A stretch of DNA of 64,000 bases from Gammaproteobacteria bacterium (GCA_009844425.1 VYBN01000015.1:1-64000); one strand, 5' to 3'. Shown: positions 24,690 through 33,503, numbered from the stretch's first letter. The notes: generated by a model not told the origin, from the letters alone. Translations and numbers: made by a program.

Positions 24690-25835
24690 TCAGTTGGTTC
24701 GCGGCGTCAAATTGACGCTGACGGGACGATGATCACTAAGCATCTCCTTTCCGAACGAGGACTCGGCCATTTCAAACGCGAGGTGCTCTACCCATCCAGC
24801 GTTCGCCCTCACCTCCAGCGGACTCGTTCCCGACCGGCTCAGCGCCTGCGTAAACAAGATGTGATCGAGCAGGATATTCTCGTCGCGCTCGGGGTCTAGG
24901 TGGTCCTTGAACTTCGTTGTCCAGCGCAGGGCCTGTGGCTGGTCAAACAGCACATGATTGAGGAGGCGTTGCGCGAAGAACACGTCCCCCTGCAAATTGG
25001 AGAGCAAGTCGTGCAGCAGGTATTCGCGCTCCATCAATTCCTTACCGGGTCCATCATTGAGGTCGCCGACGACGAGGAGCGATGGATCCGCCTCCTGCCT
25101 GAATCGGTGATCGACATATGCGCGTATGGCTGTCGCCTCCGAGGTGAGCTTCACCCTCGCGCGGTGTGCTGCCGCAAGGAACGAACACACGCTCTTGTTG
25201 CTCTTCACGAAGTCGTCGAGGCTCTCGTCGGGTCTCCGTTCCGGGATGTCGATGCCGGTGTGTTTGCTCTTCAGATGTACGCCAATCACTTCATGCCGTG
25301 CGCCGCCGAACGTGAACGCCAATATCTGCGGCTCACGGTAGAACGAATGCTTTAATCGGGTCACGATCGGGACATCCTTAACTTTGCCGACGGTCTTCAG
25401 CCTCGGGACTGCGACCTGCCAAGTGCCGTCCTCGCTGATCGACGGTGACTCCCGCGCCGCGAACGCCCGCCAGGAGCGGACTGGAACAAGTTCTGGTGAT
25501 ATCCGCTCGGCGAGCCGCTTCTTAACGAGGAACCAAAGCCATTGTCGACCTTCAATGTGGTAATCCTCACCATTAGGCCGTATGACTAGTTCGTAATCCG
25601 GCATCACCTTCTTGGCAAACGCCTTCATCTCCTCTACTCCCATGGGCGCTTCACAAAGGAAGATAATGTCCGCGTTTAGCAGTTCGATGAATCGACCGAT
25701 AGCAACAATCCGCTTCTTGGCATCCGACTTATTCGGCGCGTTCCGGCCGAATAGCTCTTCGCCAGGTGCATATTTTTCGAATACAACACCCCAATCAGAG
25801 TCGAGCCATTCAGCGTTCCATGTCGTCAGTTTCAA
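24690..25835 (-). CDS. endonuclease/exonuclease/phosphatase (DNase I-fold) family protein
   Basis: The 381-residue product has the EEP superfamily motifs in order: TTWNAEWLDSDWG (Asn for metal/phosphate), FLCEAPMG (metal-binding Glu), EVIGVHLKSKH, VVGDLNDGPG (Asp-x-Asn), LLDHILFT and SDHRPVSVNL (Asp-His). It is therefore a probable Mg-dependent phosphodiesterase acting on nucleic acid or a nucleotide. No signal peptide is present. It is the only long minus-strand gene in the cargo. Its 5' end is 105 nt from the broken repressor copy, and gene plus neighbour occupy the gap that splits the second regulator locus. Confidence 0.82.
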   Translation of the reverse strand: MKLTTWNAEWLDSDWGVVFEKYAPGEELFGRNAPNKSDAKKRIVAIGRFIELLNADIIFLCEAPMGVEEMKAFAKKVMPDYELVIRPNGEDYHIEGRQWLWFLVKKRLAERISPELVPVRSWRAFAARESPSISEDGTWQVAVPRLKTVGKVKDVPIVTRLKHSFYREPQILAFTFGGARHEVIGVHLKSKHTGIDIPERRPDESLDDFVKSNKSVCSFLAAAHRARVKLTSEATAIRAYVDHRFRQEADPSLLVVGDLNDGPGKELMEREYLLHDLLSNLQGDVFFAQRLLNHVLFDQPQALRWTTKFKDHLDPERDENILLDHILFTQALSRSGTSPLEVRANAGWVEHLAFEMAESSFGKEMLSDHRPVSVNLTPRTN

Positions 25836-25920
25836 GTGACTGCTCCCCAGCTACGGGTCTCAATAAAGACCTACAGTTGCATTATGCTCACCGTTGTCGG
25901 TAGCACAAGAACCGCTAACC

Positions 25921-25932
25921 GTTTCCGGAAAC
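25921..25932. repeat. 12-bp perfect palindrome
   Basis: GTTTCCGGAAAC is its own reverse complement and ends 8 nt before the region matching the S24 repressor begins. It could be a protein-binding site left from the duplicated regulator locus or a recombination joint. Nothing else supports a function. Confidence 0.3.
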
Positions 25933-25940
25933 CATGGAGT

Positions 25941-26341
25941 CCGGAAGTGGAGGTGGAAGTCTTGGCCAGCCCGGCGGCGCTCGCCGGGGAGTTCGTGGCC
26001 GAAAAAGCCCGCTTGTTCCTGCCCGAGGGGACGATCCGCTACTAGGGCGGCGCGGTTCCGGATGCCATCCGCGTGCTACGGGCACGGAGGGAATCCATGG
26101 AGCCGGAGCTGTCCGAGGGCGACCGGCTGCTCGTCAACACCTTGAAGCGGGTGCCCGCCACCGGGGAGATGTTCGTGCTGTGGGACGGCAACGGGCTGGT
26201 GGTCAAGCGCGTGTCGCTGGCGCGGGGGTAGAGCCGGGGCTGCGGCTGAAGTCAACCAACGCGGAGTATGCCGACCACACTGCGCCTGCCGGCGACGTGC
26301 ATGTCGTCGGCAAGGTGCTGTGGACCGTGAGAAAGATGTGA
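25941..26341 (+). pseudogene. broken second copy of the S24 repressor (3' half)
   Basis: About 400 nt match 19041-19448 of the intact repressor at high identity, from the codons for PEVEVE to the stop. A GAG codon has become TAG (26043-26045), and a deletion after the catalytic Lys region (near 26215) shifts the frame; codons for the Ser and Lys motifs survive. The HTH half is absent. It lies in the same orientation as the intact gene, so 19041-19448 and 25941-26341 are direct repeats about 6.9 kb apart flanking the methyltransferase and EEP modules. Confidence 0.9.
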
Positions 26342-26578
26342 GCAACGGACTCCGCTCCGGGAGGAGTCGGCTGGTGCTTCCCTGCCCACCTAGCCGTCGA
26401 TAATCGGTTGATGCCTCACGGCTTTCCGAAGATTCTTCCGGTATAGTGGCGCACGAAGCGCTTTGCGGCCGGTACGGCGTTGTTCCCGCAGTTCTCCAAC
26501 TCAAGCTTCAGTGCAAAGGGCAATTGTCAGAGCGTCCCGTACGCGAAAGACCAACGAATCAGCAGGAGACATAAGGTC
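26342..26578. other. leader region of the helicase-ATPase operon
   Basis: GACTCC (26348-26353) and GGAGTC (26363-26368) form a short hairpin just after the repressor remnant. A TATAGT at 26442-26447 is a possible -10 without a clear -35. The helicase frame is open upstream to a TTG at 26480, but an AGGAG 10-15 nt before GTG 26579 marks the preferred start. No other gene is seen. Confidence 0.35.
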
Positions 26579-29500
26579 GTGCAGTCAGACCAAATCGCAG
26601 GGACGGGCAGTGATTCGGTAGAACCATCCGCAGCACGCTCACGAAACCAGAATCGACCATCAGCGGATTTCGCACGCGGTGACGTTGTGCGATTTCGAAC
26701 GAATCCCGCAAGAACCGGCGTGGTGACCGAAGTCCATTCCGGAGAGACCGAACCGCGTTACGAGGTCTTCCACGACGGCAAGGTCGCTTCCTACTACCAA
26801 AGGCAACTTCTTCCGGTGGAAACTTCCGGAGAACTCGTCTCTGTGCTGTCTCTTCCATCGTTTCATGCGCGCTTGACGGCACTTCAGCTGCTTCATCCGA
26901 GCGTGTCACATCTTTATTCCCTTCATGCGGCGCGCATCGAAGTCATCCCCTACCAGTTCCGACCCGTACTGAAATTGATTCAGTCCGACCGACCGCGTCT
27001 GCTGATCGCGGACAGCGTTGGCGTCGGAAAAACGATTGAGGCCGGCCTGATACTCCGCGAACTCCAATCCCGTCGCGAAATCAGGCGGGTGTTGATCGTG
27101 TGTCCCCGCCCACTCGTGACGGAGGAGAAGTGGCGCCAGGAAATGAAGCGATTCGACGAACGGTTCGAGCACCTGGACGGACCCACGCTGCGGTTCTGTC
27201 TTTCCGAAACAGATCTCGATGGTGTATGGCCCCAAAGGTACGAAAAGGTCATCGTTCCATTCTCTTTGTTCACCGAAGACCTCCTGCACGGCAAGAGGGG
27301 GCAGAAGGGTTTGCTTGCTCTCGACCCGCCGCCACAGTTCGACCTCGTGATCGTCGACGAGGCCCACCACATACGCAACACGGACACCCAGCGCTATCAG
27401 GCGGTAAGGTTCCTCTGCGACAACGCGGAAGCCGTGGTGTTCCTGACCGCCACGCCAATCCAACTGCACGAGCAAGACCTCTTCGTCCTCCTGAACACCC
27501 TACGACCGGACCTGATCATTGACGAAGCCGGATACGCCGCCATCACGGAACCGAACGGCCCAATCAATCAGGCGACCCTGGCCGCGCGCACGGGGGAACC
27601 GGGCTGGTCGGAGCGCGCGCGTAGCGCACTGAAGGAAGCCGCGCAATCCGCCTGGGGCTGCTCCGTCCTTCAGAAGGACCCCTCATTTCAGGAAGTTCTC
27701 GATTCTCTGGCCGATGCAGAGAGCACCCGCTCCGGACGCGTACAGGCAATTCAGGACATCGAGCGCCTTCACACATTGTCTGGACTGATGAGTCGTACAC
27801 TGCGACGCGACATCGGCGAGTTTACGCAGCGCAAACCGGAGACGGTAACGGTCGAGTTCACTCCCGAGCAGAAGCGACTCCACGATGCGGTAATTGCCTC
27901 TCAGGCGGCGGTCTACTCGGCTCTGCACGGAGACCGCTCCGTGAACTTCCTCCTTACCACCATTCGCCGCCAGGCCTCCAGCTGCATACACGGACTGGCC
28001 CCGCTGCTTCGGGACATCCTTTCGCGAAGGCTCAGTGAACTCAACCTCAACGAATTAGGGGACGGTACTGATGCCGCGATCGATGCCGACCAGGCGATTT
28101 CACGCATCAGGACCCTCGTCAGTGAAGCGCTCGCGTTAGCCGAAGCACTGCCGAACGATCCCGCCTCCGACCCGAAGTTCTTGGCGCTCATGAAAATCCT
28201 GAACCAGAAACAGTCTCTGCAGAACAACAAGGCCATGCTGTTCAGCAGCTTCCGGCATACGTTGGCCTACCTAGAGGCTGCGCTTCGTCAATCCGGCTGT
28301 CGTGTCGGGGTGATTCACGGCGAGGTGGATGACGCGACCCGGGTCGCACGGCGCGCCAGGTTCGAGAAGGATCGTGAGGATCCAGACGCTCTCGACACAC
28401 TGCTTTTTTCGGAGGTTGGATGCGAAGGCCTTGACTATCAATTCTGTGACTGCATGGTCAACTACGATATCCCTTGGAACCCCATGCGCATTGATCAACG
28501 AATCGGTCGAATCGACCGCTGGGGTCAGACCAGCGAAGCCGTGGCCATCTACAACCTCATCACCGCGGATACGATCGATGCCGACATATACGAGCGATGC
28601 CTTCTCCGCATCGGAGTGTTTGAGCACGCGCTCGGCGCTAACGAAGCTATCCTCGGCAGCATTACGCGGGAATTGACCAGCGTCGCCAAGAACCTCGCAC
28701 TCTCGTCAGCCGAACGGCAGGCCAAGCTCGATCAGCTCGCGGACAACAGCATTCGTCTCGTGAGAGAACAGCAGAACCTGGAAGTTCGCCAGACTGAACT
28801 CTTCGGCCTTCAGGTCCCCGGCGACCAGTTCCGGCGGGATGTCGAGGATGCGGCCAGCTACTGGCTCTCGGCTACTTCCCTTGAACGCCTCGTCTCAATT
28901 TACTTGCGCGACTACGTGAGCGGAACCGATGCCCCGTTGCTTGGCGATGGTCCGAAAAAGCTCCTGCGCTTATCTCGTGCTGCTCGAACTTCTATCCTCA
29001 AAGACTTTTCGGACATCGGAAGACAGAGCACCACGATTGCGCGCGAGTGGGAGACCTGGCTCAAGGGCAGCGACCCGAACCTGGCGGTGACGTTCGATTC
29101 GGCGTATTCAGTGCAGGACCGTGCCGCAACGCTGATCACGCCGGTGCATCCGTTGGCGATTCAGGCCGCACGAAGAATCGAGTCAACCGCGTCCAAGGCG
29201 CCAATCGTCGGAATTCAAGTTACGACCAACACCGTTCCGGCTGCCGACTATCCCTTCGCCATCTACCACTGGCAGTATCACGGCATTAGAAACGACGTAG
29301 AGTTTCAACCCGTTACCACGGACCGTACACTCACTGCCGATTTTTTTGAGCTTCTGCCCAACGCCGCTGAGCTGGACATCAACCCCTCCGACGTGACTCG
29401 AGACATGCGAACGCTGCTGGAGCGCCAGCACTATCGTCTCTGGTCCGACGCTCGGGTGAGGCACGCCGATCAAACACGGCGCAATGCCGACTTTCGGCAG

Positions 29501-29716
29501 GGAAGCCTCGAGACAAGTCATGCTGCCCGAATGGCCATTATCGAATCTCAACTCGCCCGCGCGGACAACGAACGAATCCGGGTCATGAGAGCTGCACAGA
29601 AGGCCAACGCTCAAGCCGACTTCGACCGGCGCAGCGCCGAAATCGAACACGCCAGAGAGAAAGCCGATATAGCAGCGCAACCCGTGGGCTACGGCATATT
29701 GCGCGTGGCCGGATAG
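26579..29716 (+). CDS. SNF2-family (RapA/DrmD-like) helicase/translocase
   Basis: From GTG 26579 the product has 1045 residues. An SH3-like N-terminal segment (ARGDVVRFRTNPARTGVV) precedes the SF2 core: motif I ADSVGVGKTIEAGLI (about residue 144-158), motif II DEAHH (about 260), motif III LTATPIQ, motif V GCEGLDYQFCDCMVNYDIPW and motif VI QRIGRIDRWGQ. The C-terminal 350 residues contain heptad-rich helices. SNF2 proteins of this kind translocate on dsDNA without strand separation; RapA and the DISARM protein DrmD are relatives. The ATPase gene follows after 3 nt, so the two are almost certainly one unit. Start choice is uncertain (TTG 26480 would add 33 residues). Confidence 0.88.
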   Translation: MQSDQIAGTGSDSVEPSAARSRNQNRPSADFARGDVVRFRTNPARTGVVTEVHSGETEPRYEVFHDGKVASYYQRQLLPVETSGELVSVLSLPSFHARLTALQLLHPSVSHLYSLHAARIEVIPYQFRPVLKLIQSDRPRLLIADSVGVGKTIEAGLILRELQSRREIRRVLIVCPRPLVTEEKWRQEMKRFDERFEHLDGPTLRFCLSETDLDGVWPQRYEKVIVPFSLFTEDLLHGKRGQKGLLALDPPPQFDLVIVDEAHHIRNTDTQRYQAVRFLCDNAEAVVFLTATPIQLHEQDLFVLLNTLRPDLIIDEAGYAAITEPNGPINQATLAARTGEPGWSERARSALKEAAQSAWGCSVLQKDPSFQEVLDSLADAESTRSGRVQAIQDIERLHTLSGLMSRTLRRDIGEFTQRKPETVTVEFTPEQKRLHDAVIASQAAVYSALHGDRSVNFLLTTIRRQASSCIHGLAPLLRDILSRRLSELNLNELGDGTDAAIDADQAISRIRTLVSEALALAEALPNDPASDPKFLALMKILNQKQSLQNNKAMLFSSFRHTLAYLEAALRQSGCRVGVIHGEVDDATRVARRARFEKDREDPDALDTLLFSEVGCEGLDYQFCDCMVNYDIPWNPMRIDQRIGRIDRWGQTSEAVAIYNLITADTIDADIYERCLLRIGVFEHALGANEAILGSITRELTSVAKNLALSSAERQAKLDQLADNSIRLVREQQNLEVRQTELFGLQVPGDQFRRDVEDAASYWLSATSLERLVSIYLRDYVSGTDAPLLGDGPKKLLRLSRAARTSILKDFSDIGRQSTTIAREWETWLKGSDPNLAVTFDSAYSVQDRAATLITPVHPLAIQAARRIESTASKAPIVGIQVTTNTVPAADYPFAIYHWQYHGIRNDVEFQPVTTDRTLTADFFELLPNAAELDINPSDVTRDMRTLLERQHYRLWSDARVRHADQTRRNADFRQGSLETSHAARMAIIESQLARADNERIRVMRAAQKANAQADFDRRSAEIEHAREKADIAAQPVGYGILRVAG

Positions 29717-29719
29717 ACG

Positions 29720-32700
29720 ATGCCCAGCGACTATGCAGCCATCACCCAAGAGAACATTCGGCGTCGAGGCGAGGACTTCGAAGACATAGGCAACTTTCTT
29801 GCAGAAAAGCTCTACGGCGACAGGTCTCACTTTATCTATGAGTTGCTTCAAAACGCGGAAGACGCTTTGTCCCGGCGTCGCGAACAGAACCCCGGCGCTC
29901 AATTTCCCCGCGACGTCACTTTTCACCTTTTCAGGGACCATCTTGAAGTCTCACATCACGGCCAACCCTTCGATGGTGAAGACGTATGCGGGATCTGCGA
30001 CGTTCTGCGGGGCACCAAAGCTGAACGGCTCGATCGAATCGGTACGTTCGGCATTGGGTTCAAGTCCGTGTACGCCATCACGAGCGCGCCAGAGATTCAC
30101 TCCGGAGGCGAACGTTTCGTCATCGAAAAGTTCATCCGTCCGAAGGAAGTTGCCCCGCGTCTGCCCGACGATGACGATCGGACGCTATTTCATTTTCCGT
30201 TCGACCACGCGTCATTCAGGCCCGAGGACGTATTTCGGCTCATCGAAACAAAGCTGAAATCACTTGGCGCCCGCTCGCTATTGTTCCTCAGCGAAGTGAA
30301 GGCAATCGTCTGGCAAATTGAAGATGCGGAGCAAGGCTGTTACATGCGCGAAACGCATCCGAGCCAACACGGCGGATCTTTGGTGCAGATCATCGGTGAG
30401 AGTACGGGTCAACTGGACACCGAGGAGGAATGGCTTGTGGAACGGCGGGATGTTCGGCATCCGACCCGATCGGAGACCCTGCCCGTCAAAGTGGCGTTCG
30501 GCATAGAGAACCAAACTGACGGCAAGTCAATTCGGCAGCTACCACACTCGCCGCTCACCGTGTACTTTCCAACCGCACGGGAAACGGGCCTGTCCTTTCT
30601 GGCACACGGCCCCTTTGCTTCCACTCCGGCTCGCGACAACATCGAGAGCGACAGCGAATGGAACGGCTTGCTGCTCTCGGAACTCGCATCGTTGGTTGCG
30701 GACAGCTTGAAGACATGCAAGAAACACGGCTATCTCGACACGAGCTTCCTTTCCCTGCTGCCCATAGACGAAGACACGTTTCCCGCCGACTCGCCATTCC
30801 GCCCGATCTACGACGCCGTTTTGGCGGCGTTGAGGGGTAGGCCGTTGATTCCCAGCGTAAGCGGGACACACGCTCCCGCAACCTCTCTTGTTCTTGGGCG
30901 CTCCAAGGAACTGCGCGACCTGCTTCCGTCCACTCTATTAACGGAGCTGATGGGTGCGGAACCCGCGAGCCTGGACTGGGTGGACGCCGCCGTGACCGAG
31001 AATCGGCATCCGAAGTTATGGCGGTACTTACGCGACAAGTGCGGCGTTCAGGTCGTCGACGCCGAGACATTCGCCCGCCACCTCACGCCCAACTTTCTCG
31101 ACGCCCGCGACGACGCCTGGATGGTGCAGTTCTATACGTTTCTGGCGGGACAGGAAGCCTTATGGCGGGCCAAAGGCGCTTACCGGTATTCCCCAGAAGG
31201 GCCCCTCCGCAACAAGGCAATCATACGCTGCGAGGATGGGCAGCATCGGCCACCGTTCGATGCATTCGGGCGCCCCGCCGTTTTTCTCCCGATCGACTCC
31301 CCCTCCGACTACCCCATCGTCCGGCGGTCCGTGTATCAGAATCGGAACGCAGCGGAGTTTTTCCGAAGTCTGGGGCTGGTTCCGCCCGACCTTTGCGCAA
31401 GGGTCATCACGACAATTCTGCCGCTCTACAAGAGTGATCGGGACGTCGGGCACATGGAACACCAAGAGCATCTGGACACGATTCGGGATGCGATGCGCCT
31501 CATTGAGTCACCGTTGTATGCCCAAATGAAGCATTCATTGAAGTCCGCTTCCTGGGTCTTGGCGAGCAATGCCGCACACGGTTCGGAGGTTTACTTGCGC
31601 CCGACCGGTCTGTTTGTCCCGTCGCCCAACCTGCAGACCTTTTTTGAAGGGAACGACGACGCTTGGTTTCTCGCCGAGACCGAACAGGACATCGACTGGA
31701 ATGCTCTGGGAGTTCGAAGCAAGCTGATCGTCAACTGTCGCGGGCTCAATGTCGCATCGCACAAATACGTGACGCTGGCATCCCGTCACGGATGGCACAT
31801 GCGGGGCCAGGGTGGTTTTGACCCCAATACGACCATAGACGGGCTTGAACATGCACTTGCCACCATCAACCGTGAGAAGGCTGCCTACATCTGGAACGAT
31901 CTCCTTCCGCCTCTCATCAGGTTTCTGCACGGTCGATATCAGACCGCAACGCACCAGAACTACGACAATGCCACCACACGCGAAGGGGACTCGAAGCTGT
32001 GCAAGACACTGAAGGAGGAGGCATGGATCCCGGTCGGCGAAGACGAGTTTAAGCGGCCCGAAGAGTGCACGGTTGCAGACATGGTTGGCGAACTCAAGCG
32101 CAACGAGGAGCTCGCAATGGTTCTTGGCATACAACCGGACCCCGCCATAGTTGCTGTTGAGAAGCACAGCGCCCGTAAGTCACTTGTCACCAAAGCCGGT
32201 TTCCAGCCTGAAATCGCCGCGCTGTTGGTGCAACACCGCGCTGTACTCACAATCGAGCTCATAACAGAGATTGTGGCCGCCCGCGACGAACATCGATCCA
32301 ATTCTCCCGAGTTTCCTGAACGTCCGGTACCCAACAAGGAACGCCGTGCCAAGCGGGTGGGCAAGCGCGTTCGCAAAGCGGACCCAAAGACCTACGACAA
32401 ACGCAAGCGATCCGTTCGAAAGACTGGTCCTCAGCAATCACCGAAGGTGTGGCTCCGCGGGATGTACACAAACGCACGGGACGTCACCGTATGCCAAATG
32501 TGCCGCAATGGGATGCCGTTTCGGGTACCGAAGACCGGGGAATACTACTTCGAAGCCGTCCAGGTCGCGGACAACTTCTCGGTGGAGGACCACTGCCTTT
32601 ATCTCGCCCTTTGTCCGCTCTGCGCTGCGAAGTACACCGTACTCGTCAAGAAGGACGAAAACCGTCTGTCAGAGTTTGTTTGGGCGATTGAACAGGCGGA

Positions 32701-32812
32701 ACCTACCGACTACGAAATCCCGGTCCAGCTAAACGGTCGTCCCGCGTCAGTCCGATTCGTTGAAACCCATATACTCGATCTCAAGGCCGCTCTCGCAGAA
32801 TGCTTGTCGTAG
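29720..32812 (+). CDS. sacsin/Hsp90-type ATPase with C-terminal degenerate HNH-like zinc domain
   Basis: The 1030-residue product starts with a GHKL ATPase domain of the sacsin/NO VEIN kind: N-box FIYELLQNAEDAL (Asn45), G1-like VSHHGQPFDGEDV and G2 RIGTFGIGFKSVYAI (GIGFKS at 111-116). The middle 700 residues are not recognised. The C-terminus, after a basic linker (RRAKRVGKRVRKADPKTYDK), has CQMC (925-928) and CPLC (965-968) spaced like the zinc frame of HNH nucleases, but the expected His-His pair is replaced (YYFEAVQVADNF). I infer an ATP-driven clamp or sensor working with the SNF2 helicase in DNA surveillance. Confidence 0.82.
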   Translation: MPSDYAAITQENIRRRGEDFEDIGNFLAEKLYGDRSHFIYELLQNAEDALSRRREQNPGAQFPRDVTFHLFRDHLEVSHHGQPFDGEDVCGICDVLRGTKAERLDRIGTFGIGFKSVYAITSAPEIHSGGERFVIEKFIRPKEVAPRLPDDDDRTLFHFPFDHASFRPEDVFRLIETKLKSLGARSLLFLSEVKAIVWQIEDAEQGCYMRETHPSQHGGSLVQIIGESTGQLDTEEEWLVERRDVRHPTRSETLPVKVAFGIENQTDGKSIRQLPHSPLTVYFPTARETGLSFLAHGPFASTPARDNIESDSEWNGLLLSELASLVADSLKTCKKHGYLDTSFLSLLPIDEDTFPADSPFRPIYDAVLAALRGRPLIPSVSGTHAPATSLVLGRSKELRDLLPSTLLTELMGAEPASLDWVDAAVTENRHPKLWRYLRDKCGVQVVDAETFARHLTPNFLDARDDAWMVQFYTFLAGQEALWRAKGAYRYSPEGPLRNKAIIRCEDGQHRPPFDAFGRPAVFLPIDSPSDYPIVRRSVYQNRNAAEFFRSLGLVPPDLCARVITTILPLYKSDRDVGHMEHQEHLDTIRDAMRLIESPLYAQMKHSLKSASWVLASNAAHGSEVYLRPTGLFVPSPNLQTFFEGNDDAWFLAETEQDIDWNALGVRSKLIVNCRGLNVASHKYVTLASRHGWHMRGQGGFDPNTTIDGLEHALATINREKAAYIWNDLLPPLIRFLHGRYQTATHQNYDNATTREGDSKLCKTLKEEAWIPVGEDEFKRPEECTVADMVGELKRNEELAMVLGIQPDPAIVAVEKHSARKSLVTKAGFQPEIAALLVQHRAVLTIELITEIVAARDEHRSNSPEFPERPVPNKERRAKRVGKRVRKADPKTYDKRKRSVRKTGPQQSPKVWLRGMYTNARDVTVCQMCRNGMPFRVPKTGEYYFEAVQVADNFSVEDHCLYLALCPLCAAKYTVLVKKDENRLSEFVWAIEQAEPTDYEIPVQLNGRPASVRFVETHILDLKAALAECLS

Positions 32813-33001
32813 CCAGGCATCGTGCGTCCTGATGTCCTTGTAATCCAACCCGACCTTCCACGTACGCCAATTGCACGGCGGCGACGCAGCCTTTTGTCCA
32901 GTCTGCGGACTCTTTGAATTGAACGACTTCTCCTCATCGGTAGATAACACCTCGATCCGCAAGTGAACCGTCGACCGCGCAGCGCTGGAACGCGCAGGCA
33001 T
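32747..33001 (-). CDS. possible small protein, 84 residues
   Basis: A frame convergent with the ATPase gene, overlapping its last 66 nt, encodes TVHLRIEVLSTDEEKSFNSK, then WRTWKVGLDYKDIRTHDAWL. The composition is balanced and unlike the arginine-rich shadow frames nearby, so it may be a real gene or a fragment of one brought in at the island edge. No family is recognised and no ribosome site stands out. Confidence 0.3.
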   Translation of the reverse strand: MPARSSAARSTVHLRIEVLSTDEEKSFNSKSPQTGQKAASPPCNWRTWKVGLDYKDIRTHDAWLRQAFCESGLEIEYMGFNESD

Positions 33002-33072
33002 TCACCACAATTCGCTTTCAAATTGCTTACGGCAATAGTGGGGGAGAATAAAACTACAGAAATTACAGGCGT

Positions 33073-33141
33073 TTAGAACGAAATAAAGGCATGTATTGCA
33101 TTTGTGTCGACAACGCATACCGCGGAGGCCGTGCTGCTCAT
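33073..33141 (-). pseudogene. truncated VapC-like PIN toxin (first 22 codons)
   Basis: Downstream of the antitoxin gene, an ATG at 33141 opens MSSTASAVCVVDTNAIHAFI and stops two codons later. VVDTNAIHAFI is the classic first strand of PIN-domain toxins with the first catalytic Asp; the remaining 110 or so residues are missing. The break coincides with the end of the less GC-rich cargo, so island insertion or an edge deletion probably destroyed the toxin. Confidence 0.65.
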
Positions 33142-33180
33142 ACGCTTGTTCCATCCCTGGCCATCGATCGAATTGCGGGC

Positions 33181-33420
33181 CTACCGGCCTGCTCGGGATT
33201 TCCGTGTTTCCTCCAACGCCAACTCCATCGCCTCTTCGGCGTCCAGTCCGGCGGTCCGCCTTGCCCTGGCGACCAGTTCCTGTGCGCTCTCGACCGGCTG
33301 TATGCCTCTGAGCCGCAGGCTTTCTTCGATTATCGCGGCCATCGAACGGTTCTGTCGCGCCGCCGCCTCCTTCAGGGCGCGGTGGGTGCGATCGGCCAGG
33401 CTGATCGTAAGGCGGACCAT
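33181..33420 (-). CDS. ribbon-helix-helix antitoxin, VapB-like
   Basis: From ATG 33420 the 79-residue product reads MVRLTISLADRTHRALKEAA and continues ARQNRSMAAIIEESLRLRG, a typical RHH DNA-binding dimer followed by a short toxin-binding tail (DAEEAMELALEETRKSRAGR). An in-frame ATG 8 codons earlier (33444) would add a hydrophobic stretch and is less likely. Its toxin partner downstream is cut to 22 codons, so this is an orphan antitoxin. It is divergent from murJ. Confidence 0.75.
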   Translation of the reverse strand: MVRLTISLADRTHRALKEAAARQNRSMAAIIEESLRLRGIQPVESAQELVARARRTAGLDAEEAMELALEETRKSRAGR

Positions 33421-33503
33421 GGTGATAAAGAACCATAACACCAATACACAAACTGGGCAACCCTTTTGGGCCGGCGCCGCGCGCCGGTAAACTGCCGGCT
33501 GGG

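Larger units (their letters stand above)
1..33072. mobile_element. integrated conjugative element with F-type T4SS and defence cargo (right part only)
   Basis: The segment joins a complete F-type mating-pair-formation operon (minus strand, about 1-18.65 kb), a divergent S24 repressor/HTH regulator pair, and about 13 kb of less GC-rich cargo dominated by nucleases, a methyltransferase, a helicase and a sacsin-like ATPase. To its right lie ordinary housekeeping genes starting with murJ. The gene order traL-E-K-B-V-C-trhF-W-U-N-F-H-G is that of SXT/R391-type elements. The right boundary is inferred from a vapC-like gene that stops abruptly at 33073. Integrase, relaxase and attachment sites are not in the window, so the left end and mobility cannot be judged. 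Confidence 0.8.

Noticed and set aside
19614-32812. Canonical DISARM system
   Set aside because: A SNF2 helicase and an adenine methyltransferase are present, but DrmA-, DrmB- and DrmC-like genes are not, and the two genes lie in separate units.
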